From Craterostigma plantagineum (Eukaryota; Streptophyta; Magnoliopsida; Lamiales; Linderniaceae), in contig JAPQWV010001077.1 of assembly GCA_027422505.1 (NCBI GenBank), forward strand, positions 62,001 through 126,000: a stretch of DNA of 64,000 nt, written 5' to 3'. How positions within the stretch are numbered: the first letter of the stretch is position 1; every line of letters begins with the position of its first letter. This document shows, piece after piece, positions 10,500-21,418 of this stretch. The notes under the pieces were generated by a model, which saw nothing but the letters and a program-made list of their open reading frames with translations, was not told the origin of the DNA and did not search any database. A program made the translations under genes and the position numbers.

Positions 10500-11557
10500 T
10501 GGAGTAGTAATTAGCGTCTCTCTTCTTCGGGAGAGTGCATTCTCTGGCATAATGACCAGGATTTCCGTAGTTAAAGCATTTGGTCGGTTCTTTGGTAGTC
10601 TTGACTTCAGAAGTCTCAGGTGCACGTTCTTTGTTCTTCGTGCTTGAGGTCCTAAGTCGATTGGCTGATGATGAGGACTTCTTTAAGTACTGTTGTTCAT
10701 CATTTTCACAATTAGCGCCAACTGCTTTCCCAGCATTTTCATGATAGGCTCCATGTCTGAATCTGATTCGATTTCAGATTCTGAGGGTGTAGGAGGCTTA
10801 ACGATCTTTTCTTTTTGCAATTTTGAGCTCCTCTTGTCCGAGACTAGGGCAACTGAGTCGTCGATAAGTTTGCCCTTCTGCGCCTTCTGAATCTCGCCTA
10901 TGTCTTCCTCGTGCTGTGCGAGATTGTCAAACATGGCATGGATATCCTGCTCCTCAAGGTCTTTATTCTGTCTGATCTGAGTGGATATCTTTTTCCATTC
11001 TGAGGGCAGAGAGGAAAGAAATCTGATGTTGGTTTTCATGTTTGTCTTAGTGATTTTGATTTTCCTCATCTCATTTAAGAGGGTGAGATATCTCTGGTAG
11101 AGATCATGTAAGCACTCATCCGGTTTAGATTTGAATGAATCGTAGGCTGTGAGAATATTAGCCTTCTTGGCCTTGATACCGACTTTTGTTTGTTGCATCA
11201 TATTGTGCAGCTCATCCCACATTCCCTTAGCGGTTGGAATACTATCATCTGGGTAGATATCATTTGGGATTCCTTGCATAAGAGTGTTCTTGGCTATTAG
11301 GTCAGCTTTCGCTCTCACTCATTCCTCCGCAGTATATTTCCTAGGCTCTTTCAGTCGACTAGAGGCAGGAATTGGAGGGTTTGCAGTGTTGTCACCGGGA
11401 ACATTTACCCAGAACTGAGTTGGACCTTGCTCAATTGATGAGAAGTCTTCTGCCTGTTACTTTAGCTCTACGAAATTTAGAAATCGGCTTCTCCAGACTG
11501 TTCGCCTCTCTTCAGAATCGGAGGACGATTATCATATCCTAGAGATTAGGCATCCAT
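10500..11557 (-). pseudogene. Copia copy B gag (UBN2) with zinc knuckle
   Basis: The structural protein starts at the ATG at 11557-11555 (MDA then an in-frame stop). The UBN2 core is open from 11318 to 10683, with IAKNTLMQGIPNDIYPDDS, LHDLYQRYLTLLNEM and FLSSLPSEWKKISTQIR. A nucleocapsid knuckle near 10580 reads CFNYGNPGHYAREC, where the second cysteine of CX2CX4HX4C is replaced by Tyr. The early stop, frame changes and damaged knuckle mark a pseudogene. It is more complete than copy A at 1-499. Confidence 0.85.
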
Positions 11558-12620
11558 TTCTTTTTCGAGTTGATGTAGGATCTTCCTTTGTTGTTTTGAT
11601 GTCTTGAACTAATGTTATGTGCTTCACAACTAGCAGATTAGTTAGTAGCGTTTGATTCTAGATTAGTTTCGAGAATAATTTTGACTCAATCTTTAATGTT
11701 TAATCAAAAATTAATTCGTCGAGAAAAATTGTCGCTGTTACTGTTCTCGTGCGAGAAAGTACGTCAGCGAAAAATTTTGCGAGCGAGAAAAATTGCTCAA
11801 AATCTTTTGGTCGAGAAAAAAATTAGCATCGCGAATTTATTTCGAGCGCGGAGAAACAGTATTGTTTAATAAGTTTCTCACTGGGTCAAAATAATTTCGT
11901 TGACTGGAAAAGTTTCTCGGACGCAAATGATTTTCGCTTAGTCAAACTGAGAAGTCTGACCGAAAAAGTTTTTCGACAGTAAGTTTTACGCGCGCAAAGT
12001 CAAGATTGGTCATTGTCGAAAAAGTTTTTCGCTAAGTAATGCTCGAGAAATTTTTCTACTAAAGTCGTTCTTGATAGAGGCGATTTTAGGTCTGACTTAG
12101 TATTCTGATCGAGAAAACTTTCGCGCAGAGTTTTTGGATCGAGAAATTAATCTGATCGAAGAACCTTGCAAGAAAAATTGAGATTATCGCAAAAATTCAT
12201 AGCATACAGTTAACACAGATTTAAGCACAAACGATGAATTAGGCGATGAAATTGCAGGTAATTGCTCGTAATCAGATGATACGCACGAACACACAATTAA
12301 ACACGTTGCGAAGCAAAACATGTCGAATTTAATCAAAATCATAACGTGTTCAACTTTTCTTCGCATGAACAGTAACTTCTCATATTAATCCAAACTGCTA
12401 AAATGAAGTTCGAGCAGCTACGAATCTAATCGCACTCTATCACTACAATAAGCACAGAAACATCAAATTCAAGCCAATTTAGCACGGAATTAAGAAATCA
12501 GATCGAAAACCAATTTCGCGCCAAAACTGTTCTTCGCACGGAACAGTTTCAGAATAAAATTTCCGATCCGATTTCTAACAATTTTGACTCAAAACAGAAC
12601 GAATCTGATCTGGTACAAAT
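11558..12620 (-). promoter_or_regulatory. Copia copy B untranslated leader with degenerate primer-binding site
   Basis: About 1.06 kb lies between the LTR and gag. The half next to gag (to 12203) matches copy A and carries the CGAAAAA/TTTTTCG motif clusters; the outer half is unique in the window. Next to the LTR the minus strand reads TTTGTACCAGATC, a decayed version of the tRNA-iMet primer site TGGTATCAGAGC. The leader contains no supported gene. Confidence 0.55.
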
Positions 12621-12971
12621 TGTTAGGTCCTGATTTATCAACTCTATGATCCTAGGCATGAAATCTAAAGGAATCGATAAGAATTGTGGAGATTGAGATT
12701 TCGATCGAAAACCTTCTTCGAGAGCTCGAGAGAGAATTTCGAGTAGTGAGAGAAGATATTTGCTGTTTCTCTCTCTAGAAATTGAATTGCAAGCCTTTCG
12801 GATCAATTTCTCAAATCTTCTCTATTAGCTCAATGTTCGTACATCTATTAATACCAAACATACTTGGTATAAATAGTAAGTAAGTCCTAAACTAAGGACA
12901 AATACAATAAAAGCCCCAATCTACGAAGACAGCTAATTAAATCAAAGCACAACTAGAAATAGTATTCTACA
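12621..12971 (-). repeat. 5' LTR of Copia copy B (approx. 350 bp)
   Basis: On the minus strand it starts TGTAGAATAC and ends CCTAACA, giving short TGT/ACA ends, and the decayed primer site follows. The outer edge (12962-12971) is uncertain because no second LTR survives for comparison and the flank is coding sequence of Copia-2. Confidence 0.55.
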
Positions 12972-13858
12972 TGGAGTTCTTGAGGAGGAAGTTTATATAG
13001 AGCAACCGCAAGGATATAAAGTAACTAGAGAAGAAGACATAGTTTTAAGATTGAAGACGGCTCTTTACGGGTTGAAGCATAACTCAAGAAGGTTATGCTA
13101 AGGAGATACTCAAGAAATTCAAGATGGATGATTAAAATCCCGTCAACACATCAATGGAATGCGATTCTAAGTTAAGCAAGCATGAAGAAGGTGAAAAAGT
13201 GGACCCGACATTCTTTAAGAGCTTGGTTGGAAGTCTAAGACACGATATTTTTTATTCGGTAGGAGTCGTTAGTCGACATATGGAAACTCCAACAACGAGG
13301 CACTTGAAGGCGGCAAAGAGAATTCTCCGATACATCAAAGGTACGACCAGCTATGGTTTGCATTATATAATTTCTTATGATTTCAAGCTTGTTGGATATA
13401 GCGATAGCGACTGGGGAGGAGATATCGATAATTACAAAAGTACAAGTGGTTTCGTGTTATACATGGGAGACACTGCCTTCACAATGATGTCAAAGAAGCA
13501 ACCGATCATTACCCTCTCTACATGTGAAGCGGAATATGTGGCGGCTACCACATGTGTATCTCATGCAATTTGGCTTCGGAATCTGCTTAAAGAGTTGGGA
13601 ATTCCTCAAGATGGGCCAACTAAGATTCATGTGGATAATAAGTCAGCAATGGCGTTAGCTAAAAACCCAGTCTTCCATGATCGGAGCAAGCACATCGACA
13701 CGCGTTACCACTATATAAGAGAGTGCATCACAAGGAAGGATGTTGAAATGGAATACGTGAAGTCCAAAGATCAAGTAGCCTATATTTTCACCAAGCCACT
13801 CAAGAAGGAAGACTTCGTACGACTACGAAGTATACCCGGCATGGCAAATCAAGTTTGA
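12972..13858 (+). pseudogene. Copia-2 reverse transcriptase end and RNase H
   Basis: RT begins in HGVLEEEVYIEQPQGY, and ALYGLKH follows near 13070. The sequence then jumps to EGYAKEILKKFKMDD at about 13090, so the catalytic YVDD segment is deleted. From 13154 to the stop at 13856-13858 one frame is open (234 codons). It includes LKAAKRILRYIKGTT, the RNase H motifs GYSDSDWGGD, TLSTCEAEYVAA and HVDNKSAMALAKNPVFH, and the SKHIDTRYHYIRE end block. A TAA near 13131 and a short gap after SLVGSLR are further damage. RNase H would remove RNA during copying; here it cannot be expressed in frame. Confidence 0.88.
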
Positions 13859-13867
13859 GGAGGGGGG
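13856..13867 (+). other. Polypurine tract of Copia-2
   Basis: A purine-only run (GAGGAGGGGGG) directly after the stop codon and next to the LTR start TGTTGAAAAT is the plus-strand primer site of an LTR element. Confidence 0.75.
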
Positions 13868-14229
13868 TGTTGAAAATATAAACTTGATTTGGGCTTAGAA
13901 TTATTAAGAGGTGTATTTAGCAAATTGGGCTTAGGAGATATATTGGCCCGATATCTAGAATATGTAGAATAATCTAGAGATATATACAAATCTATGGAAC
14001 CTTATGGAACCTAGATATTATTTGGGAGAGTTCTAGAGATGTGATGTGTTGGCTAAATCTTAGTCACATGTTAAGGAGATGAAACCAGTATAAATAGGGG
14101 GTCGAGGTCTTAGCATTTTGAAACAAGCAAGTGAAAATCAAGTCAAGTGTTCTAATACAAAGCGTCTTCCTCTAAACATTAAACCTCTAATATCAAGTTT
14201 CTCACTTCCGATATAACTCCTAATTACCA
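13868..14229 (+). repeat. LTR of Copia-2, shared between two tandem units
   Basis: It begins TGTTGAAAATATAAAC after the polypurine tract and ends near CTAATTACCA, just before the primer-binding site at 14236. The 3' edge is approximate. No second copy lies in the window. Confidence 0.6.
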
Positions 14230-14235
14230 AAAAAG

Positions 14236-14247
14236 TGGTATCAGATC
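14236..14247 (+). other. tRNA-iMet primer-binding site downstream of the Copia-2 LTR
   Basis: TGGTATCAGATC differs from the usual plant primer site TGGTATCAGAGC at one base. Its place after an LTR that is itself preceded by a polypurine tract marks a following element unit. Confidence 0.75.
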
Positions 14248-14375
14248 AATTTTATTCCCAGCAGTAATTACCTATCTTGCATTTCATGTTTTCTAACAAA
14301 AGCTTTGGTTATTCTGTTATTTCAGAATAGATCACATCGCATTTAAGATTTACAAAGCATAGAATTTTGTAAAAA

Positions 14376-14383
14376 ATTCTCAT
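14376..14383. repeat. hAT-like element target-site duplication, left
   Basis: ATTCTCAT pairs with ATTCTAAT at 21998-22005 (7 of 8 identical), the 8-bp size typical of hAT elements. Confidence 0.7.
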
Positions 14384-15090
14384 TAGGGGTCGGCACTTCG
14401 GTTTACCGAACCGAATTACCGAAAAACTGATACTTCGGTACAAACCAAACCGAACCGAAAAAATTCGGTTCAGTATTCGGTACATATGTTTTAAAATTTC
14501 GATATTTCGGTTCGGTACAAGTTTTTTGGTTCGGTATTTTCGGTATACCAAATTACTGATTTTAAAATAAAATATATTAATTTATCAGATGTTTCGTAGG
14601 CCCAGATAATAATTATTATATTTTTTAATACAGCCAATAAATATTCAGCCCAATATGATGTCAATTTTTGGGTTCTTTCTCAGTCTCCTTCCACACAACA
14701 TCGACTTCTTCTTCCACACGACGTAGACTTTCTTCTTTTCTTCTTTCTTAATCTTCTTTAATACACAACCCAACAAATATTCAGCCTGATAAGTTGACTT
14801 CTTCTTCCAAACGACTTCCCCCTCTGATTTCGTCGATTCGTAATTAAATTCATCATCTTCAATCAAACCGTAAGAGAGAGAGAGCGAGACAGATTACAGT
14901 GGTTAGAGAAGATGAGTTTAGCAGCGGATTCACCTGTAGCTTTGTCAAGTAGTAAAGACTTTGCTCCTTCCACACGACTTCCCCTGGTGATGATTGTGTT
15001 CGTCACAGATGAGTTTAACAGCCGAATGTTTCCTAGAACTTCGGTATTTTGGCAAATAACCGAAAAAACCGAAAAGAAATTCGGTGTTAC

Positions 15091-15106
15091 CGAACCGAAC
15101 CGGATT
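15091..15106. repeat. LINE-2 target-site duplication, left
   Basis: CGAACCGAACCGGATT (16 bp) is repeated exactly at 21900-21915. The motif resembles hAT subterminal repeats, but its GGATT end and its position at both LINE edges support a true duplication. Confidence 0.75.
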
Positions 15107-15781
15107 TTTTGGGTAACGTTCACTAAATAAGGAAAGAATACAGGAGTACAGAGACAGCATACATGAAACAAATCATGACGCACCAAACTAACGATCAACG
15201 ACCAGGCAGCACAACGTAGAACCAAACAACCCAGACAACCTACAGGTCCCAACAAGACCCCAGCCAAAGGAAAGACAAAACAATCGCAAAGGAGAAAGTA
15301 GGAGTCTAAACCACAACAAGCAACAGGTTCCTGGCACCAGATGCAGTGCCAGCAGGGCATCCGGCCGATGTGCAAAGGCAAGCGCAGAGCGCACAACAGG
15401 AGACATATCGCTAAGGATAAGCAACAAGCGGCAAGGGGTGAAAAGCAGAAGCTGCAGCCGCAACCAGGTCGGTACAGATAGGCCCATAGAGGCCCACTCC
15501 TGAAACTTTCCAGCAAAAGGGCGAAGCACAAAGTGCAAGCGAGCCGAAGCCCAAGAAAGAGAAGGGAGGAGATCGCTGGAGAGAGAGCGCCCCAAGTAGG
15601 TGGAGCAAGTGACACCCATTCTCAACACGAGCGGAGTAAACCATCCATTGGAGCCCGCCCAAAGACCAAACCTGCAAAACACCCAAGAGACGGGAAACCA
15701 AGGAGGGGAGGGTGGAAAGAGACCAGGGAAGATATAGGAGGTAAGGGAGATAAGAGGGACGAGAGAAGACAAGAAAACTCC
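15107..15781 (-). other. LINE-2 3' UTR
   Basis: It reads on the minus strand to TTATTTAGTGAACGTTACCC and A6, like the LINE-1 end. A 250-codon frame crosses this UTR and the hAT sequence and is rejected as a gene. Confidence 0.7.
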
Positions 15782-18700
15782 CTAGTTACTCCAAGCTATC
15801 TGCCAGATACGACTCATAGCGCAACATTGTAAGTTATATTTTGGAGGAAGAGTGGAGATTCGTAGGCTTAAGAGCATCTCAATACAATGCGCTCTGGTGG
15901 TCGGCGTACACCCTCGCGCCATCTTCTATTACGTTCGGACCAAAGGTGGTAGACCAACGAAGCAAGAGCATGGCGAGGTCCAATCGAGACAAGGTGTTCC
16001 CCACGCCATCTTTGAGCCGCCCAGTAGATTCCATCAGACCACTCCCTGTAAGGCCACCCAAAATGCATGTGGTTACGTAATAACATAAGACAGCGTCTAG
16101 AATAAGTACATTCGAAAAATAAGTGTTGGTCCGTCTCCACAGGCTCAGAGTCGCAAAGGAGGCAGACAGAAGTTCCCGCCGCGTTCGCCACCCAAAGCTT
16201 GTCTCTAGTAGCCAGCTTCTCCCTTATGGCAAGCCAGAGTATGAAGTCGTGTCTAGGGATGGCTAACGGGCCGCCAAAGAGGGTGGACCAGGGGACAGTG
16301 GGCTTCCGAAGGCGAAGTCTTTCCCTAGCCGAGGCGGTAGAGAAGCGGCCATTTGCTGACGCATCCATCTATATGTGTCGCGCTCTCCCGGTTGAATGTG
16401 CGGAAGGAGGGGGCAAAGTCAAGATATTCGATCGATGTTTGAGCCGGCCAGCACCATCCCCCCTCGTTGATTACCGTGCTGAGCTTCGAGTCGATTGGGA
16501 GACCCATGATCATGGGGCCGCGAGGGTAGCGTTCCACAAGGGGTCTATCAATCAGCCAAGGGTCCGTCCAAAGAAACGTGTTGGTCCCATCACCTATACG
16601 GAACTGAATAAGGGGGCGGAAGTCAGCACGAAGCTTCAAAATCTTCCTCCAACTCCAAGAAGTCCGTGCCCCCGGTCTGATGGACCACAAGGACTTATTG
16701 TGAAGTCTCGTTCGCCGAATCCATGAGGCCCAAATCGAAGTACCATCGTCCGTCAGGATATTCCAAAGTAGTCTCATGAGAAGCGCCTTGTTGTCCGTCT
16801 CGATGGACCGTAAGCCAAGCCCTCCTTCTTCCTTAGGTACGCATATATCGGCCCACGCAACCTTAGCATTCGTGCCCCTCCAAAGGAAGGCTCTCAGCCG
16901 CGTTTCGATGCTCCGGATAACGCCCTTAGGGAGGAGGAAAACACCAGCCCAATATGTATGCAATCCTAGCAGGACAGATTTGATCAATTGAACCCGCCCA
17001 GCGTAAGATAGTGACAGATTTGTCCAAGATCCCAGACGTCTGTCCACACTAGTGAGGAGCGGATTGCAATCGGCGATCGTGAGTCTCGAAGTAATAAGGG
17101 GAACGCCCAGGTAGCGTACAGGAAGGGATCCCTGTGTGAATCCCATGATGTCTTGGATTGCTCCCTTCAGCCGTTCGGCGCGCTTGGACACAAACATCTC
17201 ACTTTTGCTAATGTTGGCCTTTAATCCCGAGAGGGCAGCAAAGAGGTCGAGACTCCGTTTGAAGACTCCAACAGACTCGACATCCGCATGAGAAAATAGG
17301 AGAAGGTCATCCGCAAACGTGAGCATGAAAAGTGAAGTTGCCTCACAAATTCCAGTGATAGCGAAAATTAGCGCTGAGTCTAATACCATCCTCAATGATG
17401 CCATGCAAGACCTCCATAACCAAAGTAAATAAATAAGGTGAAATCGGATCACCTTGCCGAAGACCCCTACGCCCTTTGAAGTAGCCCGCCGGTGTACCAT
17501 TGATGTTAATCGAGAAGAAGGGAGTGGTCAAGCAAGCCTGAATCTAGCCCACGAAGGTCGGGTGGAAGTTAAGTGCGTCGAGGGTAGCCAATATGAAATC
17601 CCATTCCACCATGTCATACGCTTTCGCAATGTCGACCTTGAGCGCCACCCGTTCGGGCAGCCCCATACTGTTGTACCCGTGACAAATTTCCTGTGCTAAG
17701 AGGATATTATCCGATATACGACGGCCGGGGATGAACGCAGTTTGGGTTTGATGGACAAGCTTTGCAAGGCTGTTCCGTAGACGATTGGCGATTATCTTCG
17801 AAATAATTTTATAGAGTACATTGCAGCAAGATATCGGCCTGTAGTCCTTAGCCATCCGTGGGTTAGCGCTCTTAGGGATAAGAGTAATAAGCGTGGAGTT
17901 CAGCTCCCCCAAGAGAAAACCCGTTCTAAAGAATTCCTTGATTGCGTGGGTGATTTCAGGCCCAATGGTATCCCAAGCATCCTTGAAGAAAGCAGCAGAA
18001 AAGCAGTCAAGTCCGGGCGATTTTTTGTCCCCGATGGAAAGCATTGCCTTCTTAATTTCCTCATCCGTGATTGGTAGGGTCATCGTCTCGGCATCCGTCT
18101 CACTCAACTTACGCGCCAAATAAGCTGTGACCGTACCACCATGCAAAGGTGACGTCCGGGTAGACTGTCCAAGAAGCTCCGTGTAGTATCGAATGAGTTC
18201 AGCTCTAATAGGACCATCTCCCTCGAATGTGTCCCCCGCCTCATTTTCCAGCATATAAATCCGATTGCTAGCACGTCGCATAGCCACCTTCTTGAAGAAA
18301 AATGCAGTGCATTGGTCCCCGTCCTTCAACCAAGCCACTTTAGCACGTTGCGCGAGCGCCGAGTGTTCCATATCAACCGCTTTAGCATAGGCATAGCGAC
18401 ACCGCTTTTCCAAGATCAGAAGTTGCGGCTCCAAAGGGTGCTGAATAGCAAGGTCTTGGACGGTCTCCAGATATCCACGAGCCTCAACAACGTTGCGATT
18501 AAGATCGCCCTTTTCGCGTCGCAAGCGCTTCAGCTGATGTTTAATATTCTTAAGTTTCTTCATGACAGCGAACATGGGATAGCCACCCACATTCTGATTC
18601 CAGGCCGCCTTGGCCAAAGGGAGGAATCGAGGGTCCCTGATCAAGAAATTGTCGAATCGAAAGGCTTTACCTGTTTCCCGTGGCTGAGATGTGTCCTCCA

Positions 18701-19347
18701 AGATCAGAGGAGAGTGATCAGATGTAGATGGGAGTCCACATCGATAAGCAAGATCCCCTAAGCAAGCAAACCACGAGGGATTACCAACCATGCCGTCGAG
18801 GCAACGCCAAACTCCAGCCATACCACTTTGTTGGTTGTACCAAGTGAACAATGAACCAATGCGAGGTAAGGCACTAAGGTCCGAGGCAGTGAAACATTCA
18901 GCCATCTCAGAACAACCTCCACCTGGTGAGCCGCCCCTAGCCTCCGAGTTGTCAAGGATTGCGTTAAAGTCTCCCATTACAACCCAAGGGCTGTTTACCC
19001 GCATGCCAGAAATTGCAAGAATATCACTCCACAGAGCCCGTCTTTCAGTACGTTGATTGTGACCATACACAAAGGTGATATCACTCCACAGTAGCAGCCT
19101 CGACTGTCACATTCACATGGTTAGCGTCCCAACCAACCCATATACGGGACGCCGGGCCATTAGCATAGTCGTAGAACCAATCCCAACCACTGATAGAGTT
19201 AGCCAGTGTGGAGGCATTCTGTTCCGCCACCCTTGTTTCGACCAGTCCAATTATTTTCAGTCTATATTTTGTTATCAACTCCCCCACCGCCCATCTGTGG
19301 TCTAAGCTGTTTAGACCACGTGTGTTCCAAACGGCCGTAGGGATCAT
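15782..19347 (-). pseudogene. LINE-2 ORF2: endonuclease-reverse transcriptase, broken
   Basis: This is the nicking and reverse-transcribing protein of L1. The start ATG at 19347 overlaps the ORF1b stop (ATGA). Endonuclease blocks are VWNTRGLN and VVMGDFNAIL; a loss of about 60 bases near 19080 changes frame. The frame is then open from 19070 to a TAG at 17544-17546, through SPGLDCFSAAF, RPISCCNVLYKII and VDIAKAYD. RT continues with GLRQGDPISPYLF; a one-base slip near 17345 precedes LTFADDLLLF (catalytic FADD near 17310). Another slip near 16360 leads to the zf-RVT finger CLLCDSEPVETDQHLFFEC. A last slip near 15895 precedes the natural end LPPKYNLQ, with stop at 15782. It cannot be active. Confidence 0.9.
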
Positions 19348-20891
19348 GAGACACCCTTTGGAAGGGCTGCTGTAGGACCCTCATTTGTGATGTGTTCCCA
19401 TTCGAGTTCAGCGAGTACCGCAAATGGATTGTGGTCAGGTGTGGGTATGCTAGTTGAAGCTGTACTCGTCGAGCATTCCTCATTAGGTGGTCGTGGCCTC
19501 CTTGTGTTTTCTTGAGTAGTATGGATGCCCCCAGCTCTTTTCTCCACGTAGGTGGAGTTCGCGGTGGTCTCCTGAACGGCCGACTTACCCTTATCCCTAT
19601 TTGTCGCATGCCTCCATTCGCTTCGCACGGGCACTCCTTTGGCGGGTTGGCTGTTCGGCCGTTGGTTATGTTGAATAACCTCAGGTTGAACATGCGGCCT
19701 CAACTGCTCTTTCGGCCATGGGTTTTGCGGGCCAGATGTGGGTGCTTGCAGCCGGGCTGGTCGGGCCTGATTCCTAGGGCAAGACTTTCCTCCGTGATTC
19801 CAAGAGTTGCAAGTCTCGCACTTCTTGGGTTTCCATTCGTATTCTACCTGGATAGGTACGACGTTCACTTGTCCCCCCTCCTTAGTAGGTATCCAAATGT
19901 TGAATTGTTCAGTGAATGGTTCCCCCAGTGATTTCTCGACACAGACTCTTGCATACTCAAGCCTCTCAGCATTAGCTGTCATAGCGTCTGCAAATAGGGG
20001 CTTTCCAACAACGCTTGCAACAATTCCCAGGCCTTCTTGGGTCCATAATTCCGTTGGGACGTTACGCATCTTGATCCATAACGGGACAGCCACGTGTAGT
20101 TTTTTCTCAAAAGACATACCAACCCGCCACACTTCGAGAAATAGAGGCTGGCCCTGCATGATCCATGGGCCGCCTTCCAAGACCGCGGCTAAGGCTTCGG
20201 CCGACGCGAATTTGAACTTGAAAAATCCATTAATTGTAGCTCTAACCTCGACAATATCAGTCCACATAGAACGGACAAAACGTTCAACATGGGGAAAGTA
20301 TGATCTTTTTCCCAGAAAGTATCCAACAAGGGTGTGGTCCCATCTAGCCATCTCCTTCTGAACCACTTCCCATGGCAGGCAAGCCTCAGCTTTACCGTTG
20401 ATTATGGAAGGTGCCGTGTAGGATAAGGTGAGGTGCTTCACGGGGGGGTGTCGTGGTCGGTTTCGGTTGGTGATAGCACCTTGAAGAACGGCTGCAAAGG
20501 ATGTGTTATCAGCCACAGCCGGTCGCTCCATTGTAGATGTTTTCTCAGCCACCTTACGAGGTGGTTCTTCGATGCTAGAGGTGTTAGCCATGATCGGCCC
20601 TAAATTCACAGCCGAAAGAGACATGGCCTGGTGATTAGGGAGACGGCGATCATTAGTGGCATTTGGGGGCTGTTCATCGTCCGACGCATCCTCAACAATT
20701 ACGGTAAGTTCCTGATGTGGTTGTGGTGCCGTGACCTCAGATGTTTGTCGAGCTCCACTAGGTGATGCCCTGGGCCCGATTCCATTAGGTGATGAGGCAG
20801 CCGACAAAGCCCTAGGGATGCTAGTAGTTATCATAGAAATAGAGGCAGTGATGGGGGCTGACTCAGCCTCAGTAGCACCTTCCATGATCAT
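19344..20891 (-). CDS. LINE-2 ORF1b: intact DUF4283 and zinc-knuckle RNA-binding protein
   Basis: 515 codons are open from the ATG at 20891 to the TGA at 19344. Residues 1-150 are low-complexity and Ser/Pro-rich. Residues about 170-320 match the plant DUF4283 type, with DHTLVGYFLGKRSYFP and VPLWIKMRNVPTELWTQEGLG. A CX2CX4HX4C knuckle lies at residues 358-371 (CETCNSWNHGGKSC). A Pro/Asn-rich tail ends in DHNPFAVLAELEWE, also present in LINE-1. The family role is binding L1 RNA. The start overlaps the ORF1a stop and the stop overlaps the ORF2 start, both as ATGA. It is the longest undamaged gene in the window; whether it is expressed cannot be told. Confidence 0.8.
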   Translation of the reverse strand: MIMEGATEAESAPITASISMITTSIPRALSAASSPNGIGPRASPSGARQTSEVTAPQPHQELTVIVEDASDDEQPPNATNDRRLPNHQAMSLSAVNLGPIMANTSSIEEPPRKVAEKTSTMERPAVADNTSFAAVLQGAITNRNRPRHPPVKHLTLSYTAPSIINGKAEACLPWEVVQKEMARWDHTLVGYFLGKRSYFPHVERFVRSMWTDIVEVRATINGFFKFKFASAEALAAVLEGGPWIMQGQPLFLEVWRVGMSFEKKLHVAVPLWIKMRNVPTELWTQEGLGIVASVVGKPLFADAMTANAERLEYARVCVEKSLGEPFTEQFNIWIPTKEGGQVNVVPIQVEYEWKPKKCETCNSWNHGGKSCPRNQARPARLQAPTSGPQNPWPKEQLRPHVQPEVIQHNQRPNSQPAKGVPVRSEWRHATNRDKGKSAVQETTANSTYVEKRAGGIHTTQENTRRPRPPNEECSTSTASTSIPTPDHNPFAVLAELEWEHITNEGPTAALPKGVS

Positions 20892-21418
20892 GTTCGAGCG
20901 AGATGGTGGCGGTGGCGTACCCTACGCATAGGGCCGCGAGAGTCCAGCCGCGGATCACGAAGTGGCATGATAGTGGACGTGTATCGTCGGTTGCGGCGTG
21001 GAGGTATCCCGGGCTGGGCGGGGTTAAGTATCGGGCCATGTTGATGGCGTTTGGGGGTAGACCCATAGTGCGGGGACTCCGACCGAGCTGGTGTGGCAAG
21101 TGGTTGCACCGGCGGTTGCTGGCTGCTGCGGTTAGAACCATTCCGCTCCATTCCCGTAAAACGGACGATAGACTCCTCGGCGGCCTGAGTGCAACGAGAG
21201 GCAGCCCCATTAGAAGGTTGTTCAGGCAGATTTGAAGCGGGTGGGGGCTGCATTGGCGGCGGCTGGGAGTCGGCGGTCGCGCCGTTCATGCGAACCAAAA
21301 ACGCCTCGAACGCGGCGACATCAAACCGGTCTTCAAAATCAACGATGGCATTCCTAAGAAGCCCGTAGTCCGGCATAGGTTCAAACATGTTCAGATTATC
21401 CATCTCAAACATCTCCAT
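20888..21418 (-). CDS. LINE-2 ORF1a: upstream N-terminal ORF
   Basis: The ATG at 21418 opens 176 codons ending in TGA at 20888, which overlaps the ORF1b start. The segment FEDRFDVAAFEAFLVRMNG resembles FGDRFDVELFEDLMTRLKG in LINE-1 ORF1. The rest is Pro/Gln/Arg-rich and probably disordered. It is read in the -1 frame relation to ORF1b, as in LINE-1. It may be the true N-terminus of ORF1 separated by one frameshift, or a separate small cistron. Confidence 0.55.
   Translation of the reverse strand: MEMFEMDNLNMFEPMPDYGLLRNAIVDFEDRFDVAAFEAFLVRMNGATADSQPPPMQPPPASNLPEQPSNGAASRCTQAAEESIVRFTGMERNGSNRSSQQPPVQPLATPARSESPHYGSTPKRHQHGPILNPAQPGIPPRRNRRYTSTIMPLRDPRLDSRGPMRRVRHRHHLART

Larger units (their letters stand above)
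7897..12971 (-). mobile_element. Ty1/Copia copy B, main part, interrupted by LINE-1
   Basis: The minus-strand order is LTR (12971-12621), leader (12620-11558), gag (11557-10500), long coiled-coil segment (10499-8480), protease (about 8465), then pre-integrase region to 7910. It continues after LINE-1 at 1468-1106. The element lacks RT, RNase H and the 3' LTR. The 7897-7909 segment is the right LINE target duplication. Its 5' LTR abuts, and probably cut into, the RT of the plus-strand Copia-2 at 12972. Confidence 0.85.
12972..14229 (+). mobile_element. Copia-2: 3' half of a Ty1/Copia retrotransposon
   Basis: Only the end of RT, RNase H, the polypurine tract and one LTR remain. The left part is cut off by the LTR of Copia copy B. 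The LTR at 13868-14229 is followed by another primer-binding site, so a second unit once followed in tandem. Confidence 0.85.
14230..14383 (+). other. Remnant leader of a second Copia-2 unit
   Basis: These bases follow the primer site and are non-coding. They end at the hAT insertion; the sequence beyond it (21998-22160) is presumably their continuation. Confidence 0.4.

Noticed and set aside
12180..12366. A 60-codon frame in the Copia copy B leader
   Set aside because: No homology and no conservation in copy A; it lies in untranslated leader.
14863..15615. A 250-codon minus-strand reading frame rich in Leu, Cys and Phe
   Set aside because: It spans the LINE-2 3' UTR, the insertion junction and hAT sequence. 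The matching UTR in LINE-1 is read in different frames, so the nucleotides, not the protein, are conserved.
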